A stretch of 64,000 bases of DNA from an uncultured Collinsella sp. GTDB lineage: Bacteria > Actinomycetota > Coriobacteriia > Coriobacteriales > Coriobacteriaceae. The position numbers and the translations under genes are program-made. Below are positions 17,408 through 25,402 of this stretch, piece after piece. The DNA is taken from positions 24,558-88,557 of the forward strand of contig URPK01000009.1 in the NCBI GenBank assembly GCA_900549715.1, read 5' to 3'. The notes under the pieces were generated by a model. It saw only the letters and a program-made list of their open reading frames with translations, did not search any database and was not told the origin of the DNA. Position 1 is the stretch's first letter. Each line of letters starts with the position of its first letter.

Positions 17408-20308
17408 TTACGACAGCTTGACAATCGGTGCAAAGCCCTTCATGAGCTTTTTGGTCTGGCCGGTCTTTTCGAATTGAACCTCGATCATGTCTCCGGCGAC
17501 CGAGATCACGGTACCCGTGCCAAAGGTCTTGTGGCTCACGGTATCGCCCGCGGCAAAGTCCTGCGACGCGCTCGCGCGATCGACCTTGCGCTCCACCGTC
17601 GGCGACACCTTGGACGATGGCTTTTTGGCTCGCGGTGCGCCCGAACCAAAGGTCGAGGCAACACGGCCGGCGTCGGGCGAAACCCCACGATGGCGCTCGG
17701 TCCCATAGCTGCTGCCGCCAAAGAAGTCATCAAAGCTCGATCCGCCGCGCGAACCGGAACCGCCGGTCGAGCGCGTATGCGAGCCAAACACCTTGCCGCC
17801 ATACATGTCCGAGCCCATACCCGAGCCAAACGTGCCGTGACGGTCGCCGCGCTTCTCCCAGCCCGTGCCCTCAAAACCGGCAGAACCGATGCCGCTAAAC
17901 TCGATGTCCTCAAACGGAATCTCGTTGAGGAAGCGCGAGCGCGGGTTGGCAGAGGTCGAGCCGTAGGTGCGACGCGTGGCCGCATAGGTCAGGAACAGGC
18001 GCTTACGGGCACGCGTGATGGCAACGTAGGCCAGGCGACGCTCCTCCTCGAGCTTGCCCGGATCATCGCTGCCGCCAAAGTCATGCACGTGTGGGAAGAT
18101 GCCCTCCTCCATACCGGCCACGAACACCGCGGGGAACTCCAGGCCCTTGGCGGAGTGGATGGTCATCATGGTGATGGCATGCGTCTCGCCGGCCAGGGAA
18201 TCCAAGTCGGAGCGCAGGGCCAGCCACTCCATGAGAGCAGGAAGCGCCTTACAGGTGAGCGGACCGTAGATGCGCTCGATCTCGTCGGCATGCACGGCAC
18301 CCGCCGGCATCTCCGTCGGCGCGGCATACGCGTTGCCCGCAATGGCGGCAGCCAGGGCATCCTGCGGCGAGAGCGCCGGGGCGGCTAGGCTATCGAGCGG
18401 ATTGGAACCTGCGGCATCACGCGCGCCAACGAGCGCCTCAAACGAGGATACCGAGGCAGACGGTCCCGGCTCGGGCGCAGGTGCGCTCACCACGACGGGC
18501 TCGGGCTCGGCGCCGGCCGGCACATCGGCAACGCCAGCCGCGCGCAGCTCTTCCAAGCTCTCGAGCGTACCCTCGATATCCTCGTGCGTCTCCTCAAATT
18601 CGGCGGCGACGCCCAGGAATTCCTGGATGTTCTCGGCGCGGCTCTCGGACTCCATGGTGCCCTCGGCGCGAAACGCCTGCAGCAGACCCGTCTTATCGAC
18701 AATCATCTCGACGACGTCCTTGAGCTCGCCGCTCATGCGGCGACCCTCGCGCACCAGCGACACAAAGCTCGACAGGCCATTGCGCACCTTGGCGCTAAAC
18801 ATGCCCGTCTCGGCGCACGCGATCTCGCAAGCCTGGAAGAACGAGCAACGATTGTCGCGCGCCAGCTGCTCAATCTTTTGGATCGAGGTGGAGCCGATGC
18901 CGCGGCGCGGCGTGTTGATGACACGCTTGACGCTCATCTCGTCGGCCGGGTTCACGATCATCTTGAGGTAGGCCATGACGTCGCGGATCTCGGCACGGTC
19001 GAAGAATCGCGTGCCGCCCACGATCTTGTAGGGCACGCCCGCGCGCAGGAACATATCTTCGAGAATACGCGACTGGGCGTTGGTGCGATAGAACACGGCG
19101 ATGTCGTCGTAACTCGTGCCCTTGGCGTGTAGCTTCTCGATCTCGCCGGCAATCCAGCGGCCCTCGTCGCGCTCATCGCTTGCCTGGAAGGCCTGGATCT
19201 TCTCGCCATCGCCCTCGGCCGTAAACAGGCGCTTGTCCTTGCGCTGCGAGTTGTGGCGAACAACGGCATTGGCGGCGCTCAGGATGTGACCCGTGGAGCG
19301 ATAGTTCTGCTCCAGCTTGACGGTCTTGCAGTTTTTAAAGTCCTTCTCAAAGTCCAGGATATTGGTGATGTCGGCGCCACGCCAGCTATAAATGGACTGG
19401 TCGTCGTCGCCCACAACCATGAGGTTTTGGTACTTGGCGGCCAGCAGGTTGGCGATCTCGTACTGGACGTGGTTGGTGTCCTGATACTCGTCGACGCTAA
19501 TGTAGCGGAAGCGCTCTTGATACTTGTCGAGCACCTCGGGGCGGGTGCGCAGCAGCTCGAGCGTGCGCACGAGCAGGTCGTCGAAGTCCATCGCGTTGGC
19601 GGCGCGCAGGCGGCGCTCCAGCTCCAGGTAGACCTGCGCGGCCTTTTTGTCATTGGGGCTATCGGCGCTCTTGAGCATGTCCTCGGGGCCGATCATGGCG
19701 TTTTTGGCCGAGCTGATCTTGCTGCGGATCATGTTGATGGGGAACTGCTTTTGCTCGATGCCGAGCGCCTGCATAATGTCACGCACCATGCGCTTTGAGT
19801 CATCGTCATCGTAGATGGTGAACTGGCCGGTGTAGCCCAGCAGATCGGCGTCCTCGCGCAGCATGCGCACGCACATGGCATGGAAGGTGCACACCCACAT
19901 GCCACGGGTGCCGCTGGGGATGAGTGCCGTCAGACGCTCGCGCATCTCGGCCGCGGCCTTGTTGGTAAACGTGATGGCCAGGACCTGCCAGGGCCTAACG
20001 CCCAGGTCGCCAAGCATATGTGCGATGCGGAAGGTCAGGACGCGGGTCTTGCCCGAGCCGGCGCCGGCAAGGACCAGCAGCGGGCCCTCGGTGGTCAGGA
20101 CCGCCTCGCGCTGGGCGGGGTTCAGGCTATCGATATCGACGAACGGCTTGGCGGGCTTGGGCGCCGGAGCCGGGGCGTCGTAGATGTCGAGCGGAACGAG
20201 CTCGGGTTCCGGCGCGGCGGGGACGGTGTATGCATCGAGCGGCACGGGCTCCGGCGCGGGCGGCACGGGTACCGCAGCGTTCTTTTCCCAGGGCAAGGGC
20301 TGGGTCAT
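17408..20308 (-). CDS. pcrA: ATP-dependent DNA helicase PcrA/UvrD
   Basis: 966 residues, superfamily 1A 3'-5' helicase for repair and replication-fork clearance. LNPAQREAVLTTEGPLLVLAGAGSGKT carries the Q motif and Walker A; VDEYQDTN is Walker B; GDDDQSIYSWRGA, QNYRST, TIHSAKGLEFP and YVAITRARKRL are later motifs. Two oddities: a Pro/Glu/Ala-rich N-terminal extension of about 60 residues and an Ala/Pro-rich low-complexity insert of about 70 residues within the 2B region (after SLEELRAAGVAD). The C-terminal tail ends in a Tudor-like domain (GDTVSHKTFGTGTVISV) that in PcrA binds RNA polymerase. Start MTQPLPWEK at 20306-20308 with GAGGAG upstream. Confidence 0.95.
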   Translation of the reverse strand: MTQPLPWEKNAAVPVPPAPEPVPLDAYTVPAAPEPELVPLDIYDAPAPAPKPAKPFVDIDSLNPAQREAVLTTEGPLLVLAGAGSGKTRVLTFRIAHMLGDLGVRPWQVLAITFTNKAAAEMRERLTALIPSGTRGMWVCTFHAMCVRMLREDADLLGYTGQFTIYDDDDSKRMVRDIMQALGIEQKQFPINMIRSKISSAKNAMIGPEDMLKSADSPNDKKAAQVYLELERRLRAANAMDFDDLLVRTLELLRTRPEVLDKYQERFRYISVDEYQDTNHVQYEIANLLAAKYQNLMVVGDDDQSIYSWRGADITNILDFEKDFKNCKTVKLEQNYRSTGHILSAANAVVRHNSQRKDKRLFTAEGDGEKIQAFQASDERDEGRWIAGEIEKLHAKGTSYDDIAVFYRTNAQSRILEDMFLRAGVPYKIVGGTRFFDRAEIRDVMAYLKMIVNPADEMSVKRVINTPRRGIGSTSIQKIEQLARDNRCSFFQACEIACAETGMFSAKVRNGLSSFVSLVREGRRMSGELKDVVEMIVDKTGLLQAFRAEGTMESESRAENIQEFLGVAAEFEETHEDIEGTLESLEELRAAGVADVPAGAEPEPVVVSAPAPEPGPSASVSSFEALVGARDAAGSNPLDSLAAPALSPQDALAAAIAGNAYAAPTEMPAGAVHADEIERIYGPLTCKALPALMEWLALRSDLDSLAGETHAITMMTIHSAKGLEFPAVFVAGMEEGIFPHVHDFGGSDDPGKLEEERRLAYVAITRARKRLFLTYAATRRTYGSTSANPRSRFLNEIPFEDIEFSGIGSAGFEGTGWEKRGDRHGTFGSGMGSDMYGGKVFGSHTRSTGGSGSRGGSSFDDFFGGSSYGTERHRGVSPDAGRVASTFGSGAPRAKKPSSKVSPTVERKVDRASASQDFAAGDTVSHKTFGTGTVISVAGDMIEVQFEKTGQTKKLMKGFAPIVKLS

Positions 20309-20449
20309 GGGCGACTCCTCATCTGACAGACGGCGCGCCTGCGGGCAGCGCCATAGTTTGAGCCGTACCAGTATACCGAGCCGCGCGGACACCGACGCAA
20401 ATCACACCACGACTCCGTGCGCCACCGTCAAGCCCGCCCCATCGCCCAA

Positions 20450-20491
20450 AAAAGAGGGCGGCATAGACCTTTTGGTCATGCCGCCCTCTTT
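20450..20491 (-). terminator. Terminator after uppP
   Basis: Stem AAAGAGGGCGGCAT with its complement (20451-20491) around a short loop, followed on the minus strand by TTTTTT. It lies 45 bp after the uppP stop. Confidence 0.92.
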
Positions 20492-20535
20492 GAATGACAA
20501 ATTGTCGCTCTGGCCGCCGCGCAGCATCAACCAAG

Positions 20536-21516
20536 TTACAGGCCGAGCATAGGCTCCAGAACGAAGAAGTACGCGAGCACTACGATGCCCAGGATGATGC
20601 GGTAGACGCCGAAGCACTTGAAGTCGTGACGGCGAACGAAACCCATAAGCCACTTGATGGCAATGAGCGACACCACAAAGGCGACGACGCAGCCCACGCC
20701 CAAGATGGCGATCTCGTTGGTGCCGAACGTGCCGCCCTTGATGAAGTACTTGACCAGCTTGAGCGCACTCGCGCCAAACATGACAGGGATGGCCAGGAAG
20801 AACGTGAACTTAGACGCCACCGAGCGCGTGCAGCCCAAAAGCAGGCCGCCGATGATGGTAGAACCGGAGCGAGACGTACCAGGCACCAGCGAAAGCACCT
20901 GGAAGCAGCCGATACCCAGCGCAGTCTTCCAGCTTAGATCCTCGAGCGTGGCGATGGAACCAAAGTCCAGATTCTCGTCATCGTCCTCATCCTCAGCGGT
21001 AGCCGTGGGGGGCGCCGCAAAGTGCGCACCGGCGGGACGTCCACCCGACACCACAGCACGCGAACCAAACGAACCGGCAACGGCCATTTCCTCGCGCTTG
21101 CTCGCGCGCCAATTCTCGATCACGATAAACAGCACGCCGTACACAATGAGCGCCAGCGCCACGACGGGAGCGTTGTAGAAATGCTCCTCCATCCAGTCGT
21201 TGAGCGGCAGACCGATCGCCGCCGCAGGAATGCAACCGAGCACAATCTTGCCCCACAGCACCCAGGTGTCGCGACGGCCCTCCTTGCCCTTGCTGGGCGA
21301 GAACGGGTTGAGCTCGTGGAAAAACAGCACGCAGACGGCCAGAATGGCGCCGAGCTGAATCACGACCAGGAACATATTCCAGAACGTCTCGCTCACGTTC
21401 ATCTTGACGAACTCGTCCACCAAGATCATGTGGCCCGTCGACGAAACGGGCAGCCATTCGGTGATGCCCTCGACCAGGCCCATGAAGGCAGATTTTAGAA
21501 GCTCGATAATATCCAA
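20536..21516 (-). CDS. uppP: Undecaprenyl-diphosphatase UppP/BacA
   Basis: About 326 residues. It dephosphorylates undecaprenyl-PP to recycle the lipid carrier of peptidoglycan synthesis. VEGITEWLPVSSTGHMIL and SLVPGTSRSGSTIIGGLLLG are the two catalytic family motifs in a multi-spanning membrane protein. A hydrophilic acidic insert of about 45 residues (containing TAEDEDDDENLD) separates the two halves and is longer than usual. The start is probably the TTG at 21514-21516 with AGGGGG upstream; a GTG at 21535-21537 is an alternative. Confidence 0.93.
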   Translation of the reverse strand: MDIIELLKSAFMGLVEGITEWLPVSSTGHMILVDEFVKMNVSETFWNMFLVVIQLGAILAVCVLFFHELNPFSPSKGKEGRRDTWVLWGKIVLGCIPAAAIGLPLNDWMEEHFYNAPVVALALIVYGVLFIVIENWRASKREEMAVAGSFGSRAVVSGGRPAGAHFAAPPTATAEDEDDDENLDFGSIATLEDLSWKTALGIGCFQVLSLVPGTSRSGSTIIGGLLLGCTRSVASKFTFFLAIPVMFGASALKLVKYFIKGGTFGTNEIAILGVGCVVAFVVSLIAIKWLMGFVRRHDFKCFGVYRIILGIVVLAYFFVLEPMLGL

Positions 21517-21765
21517 AGGGACCCCCTCGTTAGACACCCGCCGGTAGATGTTCTGCGGACGATGCGGGCGATGTCCCATTATCAACCGTTGGCGGTGCGA
21601 CCGCGCCTACCCTTACCAAAAAACTCGCCCGTTCACAGAATTGCGAGCAGTTAAACCGAAATCCTTGGGTATAACTGCAACAAGATAAAGTGTCCGGCGG
21701 TCAACGCACCCGCGCCCGCCCGACGCACGAGCCCCGCGCCCGTGCGATAGACCAAGGAGGAAACC

Positions 21766-22203
21766 ATGAACGAGGGTTACACCAAGGTATTTGTTTCACT
21801 CGACGGTACTGAGCAGCAGGATTTTGTGCTCGCACGCGCCATCAAGGTCGCCGCGAACAACGGCGCCAAGCTGGTTATCGGCCACGTTATCGATTCCACG
21901 GCGCTCGAGAGCGCCGGCTCCTATCCGGTCGATTTGGTCAACGGTCTGGAGGAGGCCTTTAAGAACTCCATCGAAAAGCAGCTCGAAGAGGCCAAGGCCA
22001 ATCCCGATATTCCCGAGGTCGAGGTCATGATACGCGCCGGTCGTATTCGCGAGACGCTCAAAGACGAGATGCTCGACGTGGTCAAGCCCGACCTGGTGCT
22101 CTGCGGCGCTCGCGGCCTGTCCTCGATCAAGTATGCGCTTCTGGGTTCGATTTCGACGTTCCTGCTGCGCAATACCGACTGCGACATTTTGGTCGTAAAG
22201 TAG
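21766..22203 (+). CDS. Universal stress protein (UspA family)
   Basis: 145 residues, one Usp domain. VFVSLDGTEQQDFVLARAIKVA begins the Rossmann-like fold and GARGLSSIKYALLGS fits the ATP-binding pattern G-x2-G-x9-G-S. It belongs to the ATP-binding Usp subgroup that helps survival under starvation or stress. AAGGAGG stands before the ATG, and a TATAAC -10-like box lies near 21670. Divergent from uppP and convergent with the histidine kinase. Confidence 0.92.
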   Translation: MNEGYTKVFVSLDGTEQQDFVLARAIKVAANNGAKLVIGHVIDSTALESAGSYPVDLVNGLEEAFKNSIEKQLEEAKANPDIPEVEVMIRAGRIRETLKDEMLDVVKPDLVLCGARGLSSIKYALLGSISTFLLRNTDCDILVVK

Positions 22204-22217
22204 CGTTGCTCCCACCG

Positions 22218-22308
22218 GCCGCGGGGCCTGCGGGGTTTCCACGGGCACGTCCTCGCCGCGTTGCGGCTGCGGGATGTGCCCTTAGGAAACCCCTCCCGGC
22301 CTCGCGGC
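22218..22308. repeat. Long imperfect hairpin after the Usp gene
   Basis: Left arm 22218-22259 and right arm 22263-22308 are largely complementary (for example GGGGTTTCC with GGAAACCCC, GGGCAC with GTGCCC, GCCGCG with CGCGGC). The predicted structure is a single ~42-bp stem with a very small loop, 15 bp beyond the stop codon. Confidence 0.8.
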
Positions 22309-22350
22309 CTTCGCAGCCTTACTTCAGCGAGTTGGCTGATAAAAGATGGC

Positions 22351-22379
22351 GTGCCGCCCCGTTTGGGGCGGCACGTTTT
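22351..22379 (+). terminator. Terminator after the Usp gene
   Basis: GTGCCGCCCC (22351-22360) pairs perfectly with GGGGCGGCAC (22365-22374) and is followed by GTTTTG on the plus strand. Confidence 0.88.
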
Positions 22380-22429
22380 GTTTGGGCTGCACGTTTTTGT
22401 TTTGGGAGATCCATTTGAGCCTCATAGTT

Positions 22430-22489
22430 ATGTTCACGTTCGGGAACATAACGCCAGTTGCCTTAGCTAAGTTCACGTTCGGGAACATA
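22430..22489. repeat. Two copies of a 19-bp dyad, GTTCACGTTCGGGAACATA
   Basis: Identical 19-mers at 22432-22450 and 22471-22489, 39 bp apart. The first, with its upstream AT, has ATGTTC/GAACAT dyad symmetry. They lie downstream of two convergent genes, 26 bp from the histidine kinase stop. They could be a regulator-binding pair or a repeat-family unit. Confidence 0.8.
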
Positions 22490-22515
22490 GCCGTCCGCAG
22501 CGCAAGACGGCCCGG

Positions 22516-23559
22516 CTACTCAAAGTATTGGAACTTGTTCGTCGAGAAGGCGAACGTTACGACAAAGCCTTCGCCGGAGTCGGATGCCGCCGTGACGTCG
22601 ATGCCCATCTTGGAGCATAGGCGCGCCACCAGGTAGAGGCCGATGCCCGTTGCGCGCTTGGTGGTGCGGCCGTTGTCGCCGGTAAAGCCCTTCTCGAACA
22701 CGCGCGGCAGGTCTGCCGCACACACGCCGCAGCCGTTGTCCGCAACGGTGAGCTCGATGCGCTCGCTCGCCAGGCCCTCGTCCAGTAACGCGCCCGAAAA
22801 CACGATCTTCGCGCCGTCCTCGCGCGCATATTTAATGCTGTTCTGAATGAGCTGGCCCAGGATAAACTCGAGCCATTTTTCGTCGGTAAAGACCTCGAAG
22901 TCGAGGTTCTCGCACACCGGAGCCACGTGCGCCGCAATGAGCTCGCGCGCGTTGGCCTTAATCGCACCCGTCACCAAGGTCTTAAGGTCCCAGCGGCGAA
23001 TCAGGTAGTCGCGCTCCACGACTTCCGAGCGCGCGTAGTACAGCGCCTGGTCGATATAGCGTTCCACGCGAGCCAACTCGCGACCCAGGTCATCGACACG
23101 TGTTGGGTCATCTGCGCCGCCGTCGAGGTTTTCCAGAATCAGGTGAGCCGCCGCCAGGGGCAGCTTGGCCTCGTGGACCCAGCTCTCGATATAGTCGCGA
23201 TAGTCTTCGGTCTGACGCCGGCCTTCGGCAACCTCGTCGCAGGCAGCCTTGCCCACCCGGCGCAGGACCTCGTACTCGAGCTCGCCCTCGGCATAGGTCG
23301 GACACTGCACCATCTCCTGCACCCACGCAGGGCTTTCCAGCTCCTCGGCCGCGCGCTCCAGCTGGTGCAAAAATCGACGACGGCGCGCGTACTCGATCAC
23401 GATGCCGAGCATGCCAAAGATAAAGGATACGCCGACCGCCACGACCACGATAGAAACGGGTGCGCCGGCGACCGTCAGCACAAAGCAGCTCAGCAGCACG
23501 CCGCACGTCCACACGGCGACGGGAAGCAGTGCATCTTTAAAGAACTTGCCAAACGACAT
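22516..23559 (-). CDS. Intramembrane-sensing histidine kinase (BceS/GraS-like)
   Basis: 347 residues. Two N-terminal transmembrane helices (about 10-31 and 34-57) with almost no external loop mark an intramembrane-sensing kinase. The H box is ESWVHEAKLPLAA (His129), matching the WVHxxKxP form of BceS. The C-terminal ATPase has N, G1 and G2 boxes (NSIKYA; VADNGCGV; TGIGLYLV). In Firmicutes such kinases detect cell-wall antibiotics through a BceAB transporter, but none lies here. It follows its regulator by 9 bp. Confidence 0.9.
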   Translation of the reverse strand: MSFGKFFKDALLPVAVWTCGVLLSCFVLTVAGAPVSIVVVAVGVSFIFGMLGIVIEYARRRRFLHQLERAAEELESPAWVQEMVQCPTYAEGELEYEVLRRVGKAACDEVAEGRRQTEDYRDYIESWVHEAKLPLAAAHLILENLDGGADDPTRVDDLGRELARVERYIDQALYYARSEVVERDYLIRRWDLKTLVTGAIKANARELIAAHVAPVCENLDFEVFTDEKWLEFILGQLIQNSIKYAREDGAKIVFSGALLDEGLASERIELTVADNGCGVCAADLPRVFEKGFTGDNGRTTKRATGIGLYLVARLCSKMGIDVTAASDSGEGFVVTFAFSTNKFQYFE

Positions 23560-23568
23560 AGCCGGCCC

Positions 23569-24240
23569 CTAGACCGAATAGCCTTGGCCGCGATGCGTCG
23601 TCAAATACCCCTTGATGCCGATTTTTTCGAGCGTGGTGCGCAGGCGGTTGATGTTGACGGTGAGCGTATTGTCGTCCACGAAGGCATCGGAGTCCCACAG
23701 GTCCTGCATGATGGCCGAGCGCGAGACAATCTTGCCCGCGCGACTCAGGAGCAGAGAGAGGATGCGCAGCTCGTTTTTGGTGAGCTCGGTGCTGTCGCCG
23801 GTTGCCGTGTTGGTGACCGCGGAGCGGGCGAGGTCGAGTTCCAGCCCCTTGTGGACCATGGTGCTACGCTCGCCTGCCGCCGTGGTGCGGCGCATCAGCG
23901 CGTTGATGCGCGCCACGAGGACGCGGGCGCTATAGGGCTTGGAAATAAAATCGTCCGCGCCGAGCGTCATGGCCATGACCTCGTCGATCTCGGTCGTGCG
24001 CGACGTGAGGACGATGATGGGGACCTCGGATTCGCGACGGACTTCGTGGCAGATGTGTTGGCCGTCTTTGACAGGAAGCGTGAGGTCGAGCAGTACCAGA
24101 TCGGGTGCGGCAGCGAGAATATCGCGCGAGACGTGCTCGAACGATTCGCAGGCCTCGACCTCAAAACCGGCACGGGCAAGGATGTCGGCAAGCTCGCGAC
24201 GAATGGGCTCGTCGTCCTCAACGATATAGATCAGCGCCAT
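23569..24240 (-). CDS. OmpR-family response regulator (BceR/GraR-like)
   Basis: 223 residues. Receiver domain with phosphoacceptor Asp52 (LLDLTLP) and the conserved Lys of SKPYS; C-terminal winged helix with the DDNTLTVNINRLR segment characteristic of BceR/GraR/VirR regulators, ending THRGQGYSV. It pairs with the downstream kinase. Target genes are probably cell-envelope stress functions; uppP lies 3 kb away but there is no direct evidence of control. Confidence 0.92.
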   Translation of the reverse strand: MALIYIVEDDEPIRRELADILARAGFEVEACESFEHVSRDILAAAPDLVLLDLTLPVKDGQHICHEVRRESEVPIIVLTSRTTEIDEVMAMTLGADDFISKPYSARVLVARINALMRRTTAAGERSTMVHKGLELDLARSAVTNTATGDSTELTKNELRILSLLLSRAGKIVSRSAIMQDLWDSDAFVDDNTLTVNINRLRTTLEKIGIKGYLTTHRGQGYSV

Positions 24241-24420
24241 GGATTCCGTTCCCCCCTCTTGGTTGTCTTACTGCCATTATTGCCGCGAAGTCGCCGGTGC
24301 GCGCCTCGCGCGGCATTAAGGTGACAGAACTGTTCGCGAACGAAAGCGTTCGAATCGCCCCTCGCTCGCAGCGGGCGCGGGGATCAAATGATTAAATAAT
24401 CCCCGTCCCAGAAAAATCAT

Positions 24421-25128
24421 TTAGCGGCGGGCGCGAAGCTTTTCGTAGCCGTCGGCGAAGAAGGCGACCGTGGCGGCGTCCGCCTCGGCGGCATCGGTAT
24501 CGTCGGCGGGGACCACGCCGTGCTCGTCGCTCACCAGGAACAGCGCGCCCTTGAGCTGAGCGGGGATGTCTACGCGCGTGACCGGGATGTCCTTGGTCTG
24601 GGCCAGCTGTTCGATGAGCGTCGCCGTGCCGCACAGGCACTCGTCCGCCGGCGCCACAAAGGCCAGCTCGCCGTCGTTGACGGCAGCAAGCAGCTCGGGC
24701 GCCACGCCGGTTTCGTCGGCCTCGGAACGGGCCTCGGCAGAGCGGGCACGCAGCGCCTTGGCTGACGTATCGGCGAGCGGCTCGTACTCCCCCACTGTCA
24801 TGGCGGCGTTGCCGTTGATGTCGATCACCAGCATGAGCACACCGTCGTGCGCGGTATAGTCGCCCTCGGCTAGCGACCACTCAACGTGCTGCTTGGCCCA
24901 GCTGAGCATGTTATGGGTAAGCGGCTCGCCCTGCACCAAGCGCTCGGACAGCGCGCGAATGTGACGGTTGAGCATGGGCACCTTTTTGTTGGACATGCGC
25001 CAACGGCAGATAAGCGCGGGCTTGTCGAGCGTAAACTTCTCGACCGCCTCCTGATTGGCGCAAAAGTCCTCGTACGCACGCTGGTCCTCGGCATTGCCAA
25101 ACAGCTCGGCATCATCAATCTGGGGCAT
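24421..25128 (-). CDS. Hypothetical protein, conserved-looking, unknown function
   Basis: 235 residues from the ATG 25126-25128, chosen because GAAAGG lies 7 nt upstream; in-frame ATGs 2 and 8 codons earlier are less well placed. It is acidic and Ala-rich with no transmembrane helix. An N-terminal helical part (DKPALICRWRMSNKKVPMLNRHIRALSERL) precedes a beta-rich segment (GVLMLVIDINGNAAMTVGEYEPL). I do not recognise the family. A TATAAG box at about 25160 on the minus strand may be its promoter, just beyond the purH terminator. Confidence 0.75.
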   Translation of the reverse strand: MPQIDDAELFGNAEDQRAYEDFCANQEAVEKFTLDKPALICRWRMSNKKVPMLNRHIRALSERLVQGEPLTHNMLSWAKQHVEWSLAEGDYTAHDGVLMLVIDINGNAAMTVGEYEPLADTSAKALRARSAEARSEADETGVAPELLAAVNDGELAFVAPADECLCGTATLIEQLAQTKDIPVTRVDIPAQLKGALFLVSDEHGVVPADDTDAAEADAATVAFFADGYEKLRARR

Positions 25129-25168
25129 GGTCATACCTTTCGTGTTAGTCATTCCGTCCTCTTATACC

Positions 25169-25204
25169 AAAAAGACGGCCCTCCAAACGGAGCGGCCGTC
25201 TTTT
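25169..25204 (-). terminator. Terminator after purH
   Basis: AAAGACGGCC...GGCCGTCTTT stem, followed on the minus strand by TTTTTGG. It is separated from the purH stop by the 116-bp hairpin element. Confidence 0.87.
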
Positions 25205-25273
25205 GCAGAGATAATTTTAGAAGCGAGGCGGTCCAAGGGACGAGATAACATCCCATCCTCCCCAGTCAACCTA

Positions 25274-25389
25274 ACAGGTCGGCGAGGGTTGCCCAGGTGC
25301 CGCAGATTGCCGTGAAAGAGGAGCGACGCGTACTTGGGTACGCGGGCGACGAATGAGCGGCAAGGTGCGGTGGTTGGGCAAGCCGCAGC
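25274..25389 (-). repeat. 116-bp intergenic hairpin element, copy A (after purH)
   Basis: Roughly nine tenths identical to 56307-56423. It starts 13 bp after the purH stop in the same orientation as the second copy has to hisF. Long outer arms (GGGTTGCCCAGGTGCCGCAG against a matching right arm around 25358-25383) enclose a perfect inner stem GCGTAC-TTGG-GTACGC. Likely a structured mRNA 3' element. Confidence 0.85.
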
Positions 25390-25402
25390 GCCACCTCCCT
25401 AC

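Noticed and set aside
22430..22489. The paired 19-bp dyads as a CRISPR array
   Set aside because: Only two units with a 20-bp spacer and no cas genes nearby.
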